Assembly (NCBI RefSeq): GCF_030503855.1
Contig: NZ_CP129971.1
Span: 317,501-381,500 of the forward strand
Origin: Marivirga salinae
GTDB lineage: Bacteria; Bacteroidota; Bacteroidia; Cytophagales; Cyclobacteriaceae
Reading direction: 5' to 3'
Length of the DNA: 64,000 nucleotides
Shown here piece by piece: positions 1 to 8,453 of this stretch. The position numbers and the translations under genes were made by a program. The number at the start of each line of letters is the position of its first letter. Positions within the stretch are counted from its first letter, which is position 1. The notes under the pieces are model-generated. The model was not told where the DNA came from and did no database searches. It was given only the letters and a program-made list of their open reading frames with translations.

Positions 1-71
1 CCATCTTTGCAATCCCTGAATTAGTTTTAGTGGGTTTAAATGCGATTTTACGATATAATGTACCAGTATAA
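1..71 (+). CDS. coaX: Type III pantothenate kinase CoaX, C-terminal end (partial)
   Basis: Frame 3 is open from the window edge to a TAA at 69-71 and encodes a tail reading IFAIPELVLVGLNAILRYN. This resembles the last helix of type III pantothenate kinases, which phosphorylate pantothenate in the first step of coenzyme A synthesis. In Bacteroidota coaX often lies just upstream of the outer-membrane protein/TPR/lptC genes found next here, which supports the call. Only about 22 residues are visible, so the identification rests on a short match plus context. Its stop codon lies inside the N-terminal region of the next gene. Confidence 0.55.
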   Translation, partial: IFAIPELVLVGLNAILRYNVPV

Positions 72-1353
72 AACGGGCTTAATAGCAAGTATAATATCCA
101 TCATATTTATTTCATCATCTTATTCTCAAGAGCTGATCTCTCCTTATTCAGCTTATGGTATGGGTTTGTTGTCAGAAAAAGGATTTGTTTCTAATAATGG
201 AATGGGAAATGCAGGCATTGCTTATCAAAGCCCCTGGTTTATTCCTGTTTTAAATCCAGCCTTATTAGGCAGTCAAAGATTTAGTTCCTTTGAAGCAGGT
301 CTTAGCATCAGTCAGAATAATATTAATGATGAAGTAACTAGATTTCGACAGGTAAATGGTGGATTGAAATACGTATCATTAGCTTTCCCAATAGTACCTG
401 GGAAATATGGCATATCAATTTCATTAAAGCCATTAAGCTCTAAAAATTACGAAATTTTACAAAGAAGGAGATCTGCTGATAATGATCCACAAGCTGAAGT
501 AACACGTTATCAAGGAAGCGGAACTATTTCACAGTTCAGTTTATCGAATGGATGGAATATTAATAAAAATATAGCCATTGGAGTTGAAGCAAACTACAAC
601 TTTGGTAATTTAACAGACAGAACAATCTACGAAGATATAATTAATGGAGCAGATACAGTTTCCATTCCTTATCTAGTATCTGCTGAAAACACAGATAATT
701 TTTCTGATTTCTCATTTATATTTGGAACTAAGTTAACAAAGAAATTAGGGGAAAATTATCTATCCTTAGGTCTAACATATGATTTAGAAGCTAATTTAAA
801 TACAACTCGAAATACTTATTTACAATTGCTTACTTCCTCTGAAACGCCAGTTACTCAGTTAAATGATTCTTCATCTTTTATAACTTCTGGTTTAGAGGGC
901 ACTACCACATTACCTCAGAAATTCAGTGGTGGAATATCCTATATGAGCCCAAATAAATGGGCAATAATGGCAGATTTCACCTATCAGGACTGGAGAGAAT
1001 ATCAAAGTTTTGGAAATTTTGAAAGTAATTATGTAGAGCAAATAAAAATGAACGTTGGCGCTGAATATACACCTAATGTCCAGTCAGGTACACGTTATTT
1101 TGAAAGAGTTACTTATAGAGCCGGTATTAACATTTCCAACGGCCCAATCGTTATCAATAATAATTCAATAAATTCTTTTGGCATTACTTTTGGTACTACC
1201 TTACCGATAACTAAAATTTCAAATATTAATTTAGCATTTGAGGTTGGTCAAAGAGGGACCTTGTTAAACAGTTTAGTTCAAGAAAATTATTTGAATTTTA
1301 ATTTAAGTTTTACTTTTAACGATAGATGGTTTTTACGAAGACAGTTTGATTAA
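58..1353 (+). CDS. Outer-membrane beta-barrel protein
   Basis: This is a 431-residue exported protein. Starting at the ATG at 58 gives a clean signal peptide (basic MYQYK, hydrophobic stretch, cut near SYSQ). A longer reading from 40 would put a charged segment in front and overlap coaX more, so 58 is preferred; it overlaps coaX by 14 bases. After the signal come an Asn-Pro-rich N-terminal segment and alternating aromatic/polar strands ending with a terminal aromatic strand (NDRWFLRRQFD), typical of an outer-membrane barrel. It resembles the uncharacterised barrel found beside TPR and LptC genes in Bacteroidota. The role is unknown; envelope transport or assembly is inferred from neighbours. 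The TPR gene follows after 12 bases, so they probably share a transcript. Confidence 0.75.
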   Translation: MYQYKTGLIASIISIIFISSSYSQELISPYSAYGMGLLSEKGFVSNNGMGNAGIAYQSPWFIPVLNPALLGSQRFSSFEAGLSISQNNINDEVTRFRQVNGGLKYVSLAFPIVPGKYGISISLKPLSSKNYEILQRRRSADNDPQAEVTRYQGSGTISQFSLSNGWNINKNIAIGVEANYNFGNLTDRTIYEDIINGADTVSIPYLVSAENTDNFSDFSFIFGTKLTKKLGENYLSLGLTYDLEANLNTTRNTYLQLLTSSETPVTQLNDSSSFITSGLEGTTTLPQKFSGGISYMSPNKWAIMADFTYQDWREYQSFGNFESNYVEQIKMNVGAEYTPNVQSGTRYFERVTYRAGINISNGPIVINNNSINSFGITFGTTLPITKISNINLAFEVGQRGTLLNSLVQENYLNFNLSFTFNDRWFLRRQFD

Positions 1354-1365
1354 ATTTTAAGAAAG

Positions 1366-2670
1366 ATGAAAAAGATTCTATTAACATTAACAGTTTTAAT
1401 TGGTGTTCAAGCCTTAACGTTTGCACAAGAAGGTTGGAACTGGCCAGAAGATTCGGATAAAAAAGCAATAGCAATTGAGAAAAATGCGCTTTATTCGGAT
1501 ATGCTTACTGCAGAAAAATATGAAGCAGCAAAACCTCCATTAGACTGGTTATTAAAAGAGACTCCAGACTTAAACCCTTCTATTTATATTCAAGGTGTGA
1601 AGGTATATGAAAATCTGGCAGAGATTACAACAGGCCAGCAGCAAAAAAATATTCAAGACTCTGTTGTGGTTTTATACGATTTGAGAATGAAATATTTCAA
1701 TGACGTTGAAAATGTTACCAACAGAAAAGCAAATGATGCTTATAATGTATGGAAAGAAAGAAAGGATAAATATAAAGACTTATATGAGATTGAGAAAGAA
1801 GCAATCGAAATGTTAGGCGCCAAAAGCTTTACTTCCAATACTATTTATTATATGGATGCTGCTAGAAGATACAAATTAACTGGTGGGCCATTAACTGATT
1901 TAGATATCATAGGAATTTATGATCAGATCCAAGGAATTTTGGATGAAATGGAAGCTAATGGTGAAAGCAAACAAAGTATTCAGAAAGCCAGAGATTATGT
2001 TGAGAAATTATTCAACGCATCCGTAACTATTGACTGTAATATTATTGATGAAAAATTACACCCTAAATTCATCGAAGACGGTAGAAAAGTTGAAGACGCT
2101 GAAAAAATTGTAAAATGGGCCTTAGCTGGTGGTTGTACAGGATCTGATTCTTTTATCGATGCAGCAAAAGTAGTACAAAAAAACACTCCTGAATTCGGTT
2201 TAGCTAGAATGATTGCTCTAAGATTGAAAGCAAAAGGAGATTTAAATGGTGCTGAAAAGTATTTCTCAGAAGCTTTAGGATTAACTGAAGATAACATCAA
2301 AAAAGCAGATGTTCAAATAGAGCTTGCAGATATCGCTTCTAAACAAGGAAATAAATCACAAGCAAGAACTTATGCTTATAATGCATTAGAGTCAGATCCA
2401 TCTAGAAAAGAAGCTTATACTTTAATTGGTGATTTATACTTAAAAAGTTTCCAAGACTGTAAAGGTGGACAAGATGTGGTAAAAGATAGAGCGGTTTATA
2501 TTGCTGCTTATGACATGTATCAAAAAGGTGGAGACGCTAACAGAATGGGAGTAGCTAAAGAGCAATTCCCTTCAAATGAAGATATCTTTAACTACGATTA
2601 TGAAATTGGTGATGAAATAGAAGTTGGATGTTGGATAGGAGAAACTGTCCAAGTCCGAATCAGGGACTAA
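1366..2670 (+). CDS. Secreted TPR-repeat protein
   Basis: The 434-residue protein has a signal peptide (MKKILLTLTVLIG..., cut after FAQ) and is mostly helical. TPR-like repeats are clearest in the last 170 residues (for example GDLNGAEKYFSEALGL and NKSQARTYAYNALESDPS). TPR repeats are scaffolds for protein-protein contacts; here the protein would sit in the periplasm or on the inner face of the outer membrane. It follows the barrel gene by 12 bases and is closed by a strong terminator at 2690-2729. A partnership with the barrel protein is inferred from this pairing. No enzymatic motif is visible. Confidence 0.75.
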   Translation: MKKILLTLTVLIGVQALTFAQEGWNWPEDSDKKAIAIEKNALYSDMLTAEKYEAAKPPLDWLLKETPDLNPSIYIQGVKVYENLAEITTGQQQKNIQDSVVVLYDLRMKYFNDVENVTNRKANDAYNVWKERKDKYKDLYEIEKEAIEMLGAKSFTSNTIYYMDAARRYKLTGGPLTDLDIIGIYDQIQGILDEMEANGESKQSIQKARDYVEKLFNASVTIDCNIIDEKLHPKFIEDGRKVEDAEKIVKWALAGGCTGSDSFIDAAKVVQKNTPEFGLARMIALRLKAKGDLNGAEKYFSEALGLTEDNIKKADVQIELADIASKQGNKSQARTYAYNALESDPSRKEAYTLIGDLYLKSFQDCKGGQDVVKDRAVYIAAYDMYQKGGDANRMGVAKEQFPSNEDIFNYDYEIGDEIEVGCWIGETVQVRIRD

Positions 2671-2689
2671 TATTCATCTTTTAAAAGAT

Positions 2690-2729
2690 AAGCGGTCTTG
2701 ATTTAATAATATCTTGACCGCTTTTTTTA
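2690..2729 (+). terminator. Rho-independent terminator after the TPR gene
   Basis: The arms AAGCGGTC (2690-2697) and GACCGCTT (2716-2723) form a perfect 8-bp stem followed by a run of T. The T run merges directly into the -7 box of the next gene. Confidence 0.8.
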
Positions 2730-2735
2730 TTTTTG
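2728..2735 (+). promoter_or_regulatory. -7 promoter box of lptC
   Basis: TATTTTTG fits the Bacteroidota -7 consensus TAnnTTTG. It begins in the T tract of the preceding terminator and ends only 4 bases before the lptC ATG at 2740, so the message would be essentially leaderless. No clear -33 element was identified. Confidence 0.45.
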
Positions 2736-2739
2736 TGCT

Positions 2740-3354
2740 ATGAAGAATTTCTATTTTTCCTTACTTATAATTTTTATTCAATCATGTTCTTCAGGTTTAG
2801 AATCTAAACAGAAATTTGAAGAATATTCTGGCCCTACAATGGAGGCAGATACCGTACAAATAATATATTCTGATTCTGCAGTAGTTAGGGTGATTGTGAA
2901 AGCTACCAAACAGTATGAATTTGAAAATGGCGATAGAGAATTCCCTAATGACATATTTATTGAATTCTATGAAACTGATGGGGCCATGTCTTCTACTTTA
3001 GAAGCAAACTCCGCTTATTATACAAAAGAAACAGACATTTATAAAGCAGAAGGTGATGTAGAGGTGATTGGATATATAGATCCCAGAAAAATGAACTCAG
3101 AAGAATTATTATGGGAACCACAGAAAGAAGAAATTTATACAGATAAATTTGTGCGGATTCAATCTGAAGATCAAATATCCACTGGTACAGGTCTTGTTGC
3201 TAAGCAGGATTTTTCAAGTTATAGAATTTTAAACCCGAGTGGAACCATCTATTTAAAAGAAGATTCTAGCGCCCAAGAAGAACAAAAAATGGGAATAGAG
3301 AAAGACACTACTACAAAAAAGAACCTTAAAAAACGAAATGTCCCCAAAGAATAG
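2740..3354 (+). CDS. lptC: LPS export periplasmic protein LptC
   Basis: The 204-residue protein carries a lipoprotein signal with lipobox Cys at residue 16 (IQSC). The body matches the LptC/OstA-like beta-jellyroll seen in Bacteroidota: GPTMEADTVQIIYSDSAVVRVIVKA, then GAMSSTLEANSAYYTKE..YKAEGDVEV, then EELLWEPQKEEIYTDKFVRI and STGTGLVAKQDFSSY. LptC joins the LptBFG ATPase in the inner membrane to the periplasmic bridge that carries lipopolysaccharide outward. Lipid anchoring replaces the transmembrane helix of E. coli LptC, as is common in this phylum. The last 60 bases after the domain are Lys-rich, and the stop overlaps the next gene by 17 bases. Confidence 0.85.
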   Translation: MKNFYFSLLIIFIQSCSSGLESKQKFEEYSGPTMEADTVQIIYSDSAVVRVIVKATKQYEFENGDREFPNDIFIEFYETDGAMSSTLEANSAYYTKETDIYKAEGDVEVIGYIDPRKMNSEELLWEPQKEEIYTDKFVRIQSEDQISTGTGLVAKQDFSSYRILNPSGTIYLKEDSSAQEEQKMGIEKDTTTKKNLKKRNVPKE

Positions 3355-3559
3355 AAATAATAAAAATTCAACCGAAAACCCTAAGCCTAATTTTATAATT
3401 ATCGGCTTAGCTTTTGCTTTCTTTGTCATCGGTATACATCAATCCCTTACTGTTGGATTCGAATATTCTTATTGGATTTTTATGTTATCCATAAGTCTCT
3501 TACTTTTACATAGATATCTTAAACAAAAAAAGCAGCAAACACCGGACTCAAAAAAATAA
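3338..3559 (+). CDS. Small two-helix membrane protein
   Basis: This 73-residue protein has a basic Asn-rich N-terminus, two hydrophobic segments (IIIGLAFAFFVIGIHQSL and SYWIFMLSISLLLLHRYL) and a basic tail. It overlaps lptC by 17 bases, and its stop codon shares bases with the start of the next gene (TAATGG), so it is translationally coupled to both. I do not recognise a family. Its fixed place between lptC and the CNNM-type transporter suggests a small helper for one of them. Confidence 0.7.
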   Translation: MSPKNRNNKNSTENPKPNFIIIGLAFAFFVIGIHQSLTVGFEYSYWIFMLSISLLLLHRYLKQKKQQTPDSKK

Positions 3560-4833
3560 TGGAAAGCAGTTATTTATTATATATTATTATTTCACTACTC
3601 TTTTCTGCATTCTTTTCAGGAATAGAAATTGCTTTCGTTTCATCAAATAAACTGCATATAGAGCTACAAAGCCAACAAGGAATTATTTCAGGTAAAATTC
3701 TTTCAAAATTTTTAGAACGGCCGTCTTCATTTATTGGAACAACACTTATTGGAAACACCATTTCATTAGTGGTTTATGGTATCTATATGGCCAAAATGAT
3801 TGAACCAATATTAATAGGTAATCTCCCTCTTTTCTTTCAAAATGATATCTTCATTTTACTGGCCCAAACTTTTATCTCTACTATATTCGTATTGTTTATA
3901 GCAGAATTCACACCTAAAAGTATATTTCTACTCAACCCAAATGGCTTATTATCATTTTTTGCATTACCTCTTTGGCTCATTTATTATGTCACTTATCCAA
4001 TTGTATTTTTTATAGTTAGTTTATCAAAGCTATTTATTAAATATGTATTGAGATTAAAATACGAGGAAGATAAGCCTGTTTTTGGATTAACCGATTTGGA
4101 TCACTTCGTAAAAAACACAGTCCAACTAGACCATCAGGAAAGCAAAGTAGAATTAGATAAGAAGATTTTTAATAATGCGCTAGAATTCAAAACTATTAAA
4201 GTTAGGGAATGTATGATTCCTAGAACTGAGGTAGTTGCTGTAGATATTGAAGACACTATTGAGGAATTAAAGGATGCTTTTAATGATAGCGGCCATTCCA
4301 AGGTTCTTATTTACAAAGATACGATTGATGATGTTATTGGGTATTGCCATTCACTTGCCTTATTTAAAAAACCTTCCACTATCAAAGAAATTCTTACGCC
4401 AATAATTATAGTGCCTGAAACTATGCCTGCAAATGAATTGATGATCCAATTTATACAAGAGCACAAAAGCTTGGCTTTAGTGGTAGATGAATTTGGAGGT
4501 ACTTCTGGCATTGTAAGCTTAGAGGATATTATTGAAGAAATTTTTGGTGAGATTCAGGATGAACATGATGATGAAGATTTAGTAGAAGAGCAAGTTTCTG
4601 CCGATACATTTATTTTCAGTGCCAGATTAGAAATAGATTATATAAACGACAAATATTATTTAAATCTACCTGAAGGCGATTATGACACCTTAGGGGGGTT
4701 TATTCTATCAATAACAGAAAATTTCCCTCAATTAAAAGAGGAAGTAAGTAGCCCTCCTTTTCGATTTGTGATTGATAGTATGGAGGAAAACAGAATCAAT
4801 CAAGTTAAATTAATTATCACAAACCCAAATTAA
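3559..4833 (+). CDS. CNNM/CorC-family transporter (DUF21-CBS-CorC_HlyC)
   Basis: A full-length (424-residue) 'hemolysin-family' protein. The N-terminal 180 residues form the DUF21 membrane domain (starting LLYIIISLLFSAFFSGIEIAF). A pair of CBS domains follows (about 205-325, with the motifs VRECMIPRTEV and LALVVDEFGGTSGIVSLEDIIEEIFGEI), then a CorC_HlyC domain to the C-terminus. Family members export or sense Mg2+/Co2+; 'hemolysin' is a historical name. The gliding protein GldE belongs to the same superfamily, but this one sits with lptC rather than gldD and lacks the GldE-like N-terminus I would expect, so I do not call it GldE. It is translationally coupled to the upstream gene. Confidence 0.85.
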   Translation: MESSYLLYIIISLLFSAFFSGIEIAFVSSNKLHIELQSQQGIISGKILSKFLERPSSFIGTTLIGNTISLVVYGIYMAKMIEPILIGNLPLFFQNDIFILLAQTFISTIFVLFIAEFTPKSIFLLNPNGLLSFFALPLWLIYYVTYPIVFFIVSLSKLFIKYVLRLKYEEDKPVFGLTDLDHFVKNTVQLDHQESKVELDKKIFNNALEFKTIKVRECMIPRTEVVAVDIEDTIEELKDAFNDSGHSKVLIYKDTIDDVIGYCHSLALFKKPSTIKEILTPIIIVPETMPANELMIQFIQEHKSLALVVDEFGGTSGIVSLEDIIEEIFGEIQDEHDDEDLVEEQVSADTFIFSARLEIDYINDKYYLNLPEGDYDTLGGFILSITENFPQLKEEVSSPPFRFVIDSMEENRINQVKLIITNPN

Positions 4834-4910
4834 GCTAAAAGTAATAAATGGAATCACTTTGATATTAATCATTTATACTATTATTTTGCGAATCTTTGAA
4901 ATAAACAAAC

Positions 4911-7022
4911 ATGGGAGTATTTAATACATTAAGAGTAAAAATGGGGTCGGTATTGATCGCCCTAATAGGATTATCCATTTTAGCTTTCTTGCTAACTGAT
5001 TTGCTTGGGCCCGACTCAATGCTTTTAGGTGGCGGGAGATCCAATGACGTGGGTGAAATAGCTGGAGAAACTATCAACTTACCTGAGTATCAGCGTAAAG
5101 TTGAAGAGTTTAAGAACAATTTCAGAGCTGGGAACGGCCGTGCACCTTCTGATCAGGAAATGACTTCTATTCGTCAACAAGCATGGGATTTTCTTATTAT
5201 TGAGAAAGCATTTCAAGAGCAATATGATGAATTAGGTCTTGAGGTTACTAATGAGGAATTAGTAGATATGGTTCAAGGTAATAACATCAGTCCTATCGTA
5301 AGACAGAACTTCACAAATCCTGAAACAGGAGAATTTAATAAAGAGCAAGTGGTTAATATCATAAGAAATATTGCTCAAGCTCCTGCCGAACAGCAAGCTC
5401 AGTGGTATTCTTTTGAATCTTCATTGGTTCCTGCTAGAGCCAGAACTAAATATGATGAATTATTGGCTAGCTCTAATTACATTACACAAGCTGAAGCTCA
5501 AAGGGCTTATGAAAAAGAAACTGAAAGCGCAGAAGTAGAGTATCTATACGTTAATTACAGTGTAATTGCAGATTCTTTAGTTTCTCCATCTGATTCAGAA
5601 TTAAAAAGCTATTATAATGAGCATAAAGATCAATACGAATCTGATGCGACAAGAACAATAAGTTATGTGAGCTTTGAATTACTTCCGTCTGGAGAGGATT
5701 CTACTTACATAAAAGAAGAAATCGAGGAAATTAAAAAAGAATTTCAGAAAGTGGAAGATGATTCAGCTTATGCTCGTGTAAATTCTGACAGAAGCAATTC
5801 TTATAAAACATATCCAATAGCTCAGCTTCCTAAAATATTAGCATCAAACACTAATATTTTAAAAGAAGGTGATGTGATAGGCCCATACATAGAAAATGGT
5901 GCTTATATCTTATATAAAACTTCTAAAATTTATGATGATACTGTTTCATCTGTGAAAGCAAGCCATATTTTAATAGAGGCTGAGGACGACAGTGATGAAG
6001 CAGATTCAAAGGCAAAGAAAGAAGCACAAGAAGCATTGCAAAAAGCTTTAAGTGGTCAAGATTTTGCAGAATTAGCTAAAGATTTAAGTGATGGACCTTC
6101 AGCTACTAGAGGTGGTGACTTAGGTTGGTTCAAAGAAGGACAAATGGTAGATGAATTTAATGAAGCTGTTTTCGCTAAATCAGGAACAGGTGTTATAAAT
6201 AAGCTTATCAAGACTCAATTTGGCTACCATATCATTAATGTAACTGAAGAAAAAACAGCTAAAACTTATAAAATAGCTACTATTCACAGAGATATTATTC
6301 CGACTGAAACTACTAGAGATAAATTATATAGAAAAGCAGACTTATTTGCAGCTTCAAATAGCAGTTATGCAGAATTCACTGCATCTGCTGAAGAAAATAA
6401 TTATAGGGTAAGAAGTTCAGGTAAAATGAGTCCTAGTCAAAGAACAATTGGAACATTAGGTTCGGCAAGACCTTTAGTTAGATGGGCGTTTACTGATGCT
6501 ACTGTTGGAAAAGTATCTGATGTACATGAAACAGACACACATTTTGTAGTGGCAGTTTTAACTAACAAAACTGAAAAAGGAACTTCTGATTTTAACGAGG
6601 TTAAAGCTTTAGTTACCAGAGAATTGAAAAAAGAATTGCAAGGTGAAAAAATTAAAGAAAAATTATCTGGTCTGTCAGGTTCATTAAATGAAATAGCTGC
6701 TGCTTATGGAAGCGATGCAAATGTTTACAGCGCTACTGATGTTAATATTTCTTCCAATTCACTTCCAAATGTGGGTCAAGCACCTAAAGTAATAGGAACT
6801 ATTTTCGGTTTGGAATTAAATACTCAGTCGCAACCTTTAGAGGCAAATAATGGTATAGTAATCGTAAAAGTTCTAAATAGAACACCAGCACCAGAAATAG
6901 CAGATTATGCTTCTTATAAAGAGCAATTAGCGCAAAGCAGAAGCAGTAATGTTTCCTTTGCAATTAAATCTGCAATTGAAGAAAAAGCTGATATAGTAGA
7001 TGAAAGATATAAATTCTATTAA
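4911..7022 (+). CDS. ppiD: PpiD/SurA-like peptidyl-prolyl isomerase, membrane anchored
   Basis: The protein has 703 residues. An N-terminal signal anchor (VLIALIGLSILAFLLTDLLG, about 12-31) is followed by a SurA_N-like chaperone region and one parvulin domain at about 345-445, recognised by VKASHILIEAEDD, GGDLGWFKEGQMVDEFNEA and FGYHIINV. A second, degenerate parvulin-like region follows. PpiD proteins are periplasmic foldases that help outer-membrane proteins leave the Sec translocon, which suits a cluster that also holds a barrel protein and LptC. The gene ends in a strong terminator. Confidence 0.88.
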   Translation: MGVFNTLRVKMGSVLIALIGLSILAFLLTDLLGPDSMLLGGGRSNDVGEIAGETINLPEYQRKVEEFKNNFRAGNGRAPSDQEMTSIRQQAWDFLIIEKAFQEQYDELGLEVTNEELVDMVQGNNISPIVRQNFTNPETGEFNKEQVVNIIRNIAQAPAEQQAQWYSFESSLVPARARTKYDELLASSNYITQAEAQRAYEKETESAEVEYLYVNYSVIADSLVSPSDSELKSYYNEHKDQYESDATRTISYVSFELLPSGEDSTYIKEEIEEIKKEFQKVEDDSAYARVNSDRSNSYKTYPIAQLPKILASNTNILKEGDVIGPYIENGAYILYKTSKIYDDTVSSVKASHILIEAEDDSDEADSKAKKEAQEALQKALSGQDFAELAKDLSDGPSATRGGDLGWFKEGQMVDEFNEAVFAKSGTGVINKLIKTQFGYHIINVTEEKTAKTYKIATIHRDIIPTETTRDKLYRKADLFAASNSSYAEFTASAEENNYRVRSSGKMSPSQRTIGTLGSARPLVRWAFTDATVGKVSDVHETDTHFVVAVLTNKTEKGTSDFNEVKALVTRELKKELQGEKIKEKLSGLSGSLNEIAAAYGSDANVYSATDVNISSNSLPNVGQAPKVIGTIFGLELNTQSQPLEANNGIVIVKVLNRTPAPEIADYASYKEQLAQSRSSNVSFAIKSAIEEKADIVDERYKFY

Positions 7023-7145
7023 TTAGAGCCTATTTGGCAATTACATGAGAATCATTGGATCAACTAGAAAATCAGAATCAAATGACTAATCTTAGTGTAA
7101 TTAAATTTTAGAATTCATATATTTTATTATATACTTAATGTTATA

Positions 7146-7169
7146 AGGGGCTTTTTAGCCCCTTTTTTT
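7146..7169 (+). terminator. Terminator after ppiD
   Basis: The arms GGGGCT (7147-7152) and AGCCCC (7157-7162) close a 4-base loop and are followed by seven T. It lies 125 bases past the ppiD stop. Confidence 0.8.
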
Positions 7170-7190
7170 GTGATAATAATTATTTAAATA

Positions 7191-7457
7191 ATGAGTAAAG
7201 AAAAAGATATCGAATCTTTCAGAGAAAAATTGGAAGCCGTTTCAGAATGGCCTAGTCTTTATATGTTCAAATTCATCATTGAGGCAGACAAGCAGGATGA
7301 AATTAAAGATATATTTGAAAATCATGAGATAATTGTTAAACCTTCGAGTAAAGGTAAATACGTGAGCTTGACCATTAAAATATTAGCGAATTCTGCTGAA
7401 CAGATTATTGAAAAGTACATGGAGACCAATAAGGTGAAAGGGGTTATTGCTTTATAA
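7191..7457 (+). CDS. DUF493 (YbeD-like) family protein
   Basis: An 88-residue ACT-like small protein. The pattern WPSLYMFKFIIEADKQ.. followed by ..PSSKGKYVSLTIKILANSAEQIIEKY matches the DUF493/YbeD family over its whole length. The family fold resembles the regulatory domain of 3-phosphoglycerate dehydrogenase, and its function is unresolved. The gene stands alone between a terminator and the pterin dehydratase gene 61 bases further on. Confidence 0.85.
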   Translation: MSKEKDIESFREKLEAVSEWPSLYMFKFIIEADKQDEIKDIFENHEIIVKPSSKGKYVSLTIKILANSAEQIIEKYMETNKVKGVIAL

Positions 7458-7518
7458 TCAATGGAGTTAATGTAACAAATCATTTTCACAGCGGTTACAA
7501 ATATAAAAGCAAAACATT

Positions 7519-7737
7519 ATGTGGAAAGAAGAAAACAATACACTAAAGAGAACATTAGAATTTAAAGACTTTACTGAAGCATTCGGCTTTATGGCTAAAG
7601 TAGCCATTATTGCAGAAAAAATGGGACATCATCCGAATTGGTCAAATGTATATAATAAAGTGAGTTTTGAATTGACTACTCATGATAAGGGAAACACCAT
7701 TACCGAAAAAGAACAGAAAGCTTGCGGAGGAAATTGA
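7519..7737 (+). CDS. 4a-hydroxytetrahydrobiopterin dehydratase (pterin carbinolamine dehydratase)
   Basis: At 72 residues this is the compact bacterial form of the enzyme, which regenerates tetrahydropterin cofactor after aromatic amino-acid hydroxylation. The signature [13 protein letters not shown] lies around residues 35-47 and holds the paired catalytic His residues, followed by a short C-terminal strand ([17 protein letters not shown]). The N-terminal [20 protein letters not shown] matches the family's first strand and helix. No phenylalanine hydroxylase gene is nearby. Confidence 0.9.
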   Translation: MWKEENNTLKRTLEFKDFTEAFGFMAKVAIIAEKMGHHPNWSNVYNKVSFELTTHDKGNTITEKEQKACGGN

Positions 7738-7758
7738 TAAATTAGTTTAGAAAATCTT

Positions 7759-7766
7759 TAATTTTG
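7759..7766 (+). promoter_or_regulatory. -7 promoter box of rsmI
   Basis: TAATTTTG fits TAnnTTTG exactly and ends 3 bases before the ATG at 7770. It rules against the longer TTG start at 7764, which lies inside the box, and predicts a leaderless message. Confidence 0.45.
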
Positions 7767-7769
7767 GGG

Positions 7770-8453
7770 ATGGAGCAATCAGAAACTCAACTTTACTTGG
7801 TGCCCACCCCTATTGGCAATTTGGCGGATATGACCTATCGCGCAGTTAGTATCTTGAATAATGTTGATGTAATACTAGCAGAAGACACAAGAACTTCTGG
7901 GAAACTGCTAAAGCATTATGATATTAAAAAGCCGCTTCAGAGTTTTCATATTCATAATGAGCATAAAAAGGTAGAGCAAGTAATTGAAGAATTAAAAGCT
8001 GGAAAAATAATGGCATTGATTTCCGATGCCGGAACACCCGGAATCTCTGATCCGGGTTTTTTATTGGCTAGAGAAGCCTTGAAAAATGGCATTAAGTTAG
8101 AATCCCTCCCAGGAGCTACTGCCTTAGTACCAGCCCTAATCAAATCAGGATTTCCAAATGATAGATTTATATTTGAAGGTTTTTTACCTCACAAAAAAGG
8201 AAGAAAAACAAGAATAGAAAACCTTAGGGAGGAAGATCGCACGATCATTTTTTATGAATCGCCTCATCGTTTACTCAAAACATTAAAACAACTGGCAGAG
8301 GCTATGGGAGAAGATCGTATGGCATCTGTTTCAAGAGAGCTTACAAAGTTATTTGAGGAAACTATCACAGATACATTGGAAGGCTTGATTACACATTTTG
8401 AAAATACTCCCCCCAAAGGAGAAATTGTATTGGTTTTAAATGCTAAATCATGA
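7770..8453 (+). CDS. rsmI: 16S rRNA (cytidine-1402-2'-O)-methyltransferase RsmI
   Basis: A full-length tetrapyrrole-methylase-fold enzyme that methylates the ribose of C1402 in 16S rRNA, a decoding-site base, with SAM. The family signatures are all present: LVPTPIGNLADMTYRAV at the N-terminus, EDTRTSGKLLKHY, ISDAGTPGISDPG (SAM loop), FEGFLPHKKGRK and FYESPHRLL. The ATG at 7770 is chosen because an in-frame TTG at 7764 sits in the promoter box. The stop overlaps the next gene's start by 4 bases (ATGA). Confidence 0.92.
   Translation: MEQSETQLYLVPTPIGNLADMTYRAVSILNNVDVILAEDTRTSGKLLKHYDIKKPLQSFHIHNEHKKVEQVIEELKAGKIMALISDAGTPGISDPGFLLAREALKNGIKLESLPGATALVPALIKSGFPNDRFIFEGFLPHKKGRKTRIENLREEDRTIIFYESPHRLLKTLKQLAEAMGEDRMASVSRELTKLFEETITDTLEGLITHFENTPPKGEIVLVLNAKS

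Noticed and set aside
40..57. Longer N-terminus for the outer-membrane barrel protein
   Set aside because: The ATG at 58 gives a normal signal peptide and less overlap with coaX.
3559..4833. Naming the CNNM/CorC protein GldE
   Set aside because: It shares only the superfamily; its neighbours are envelope genes and gldD is far away.
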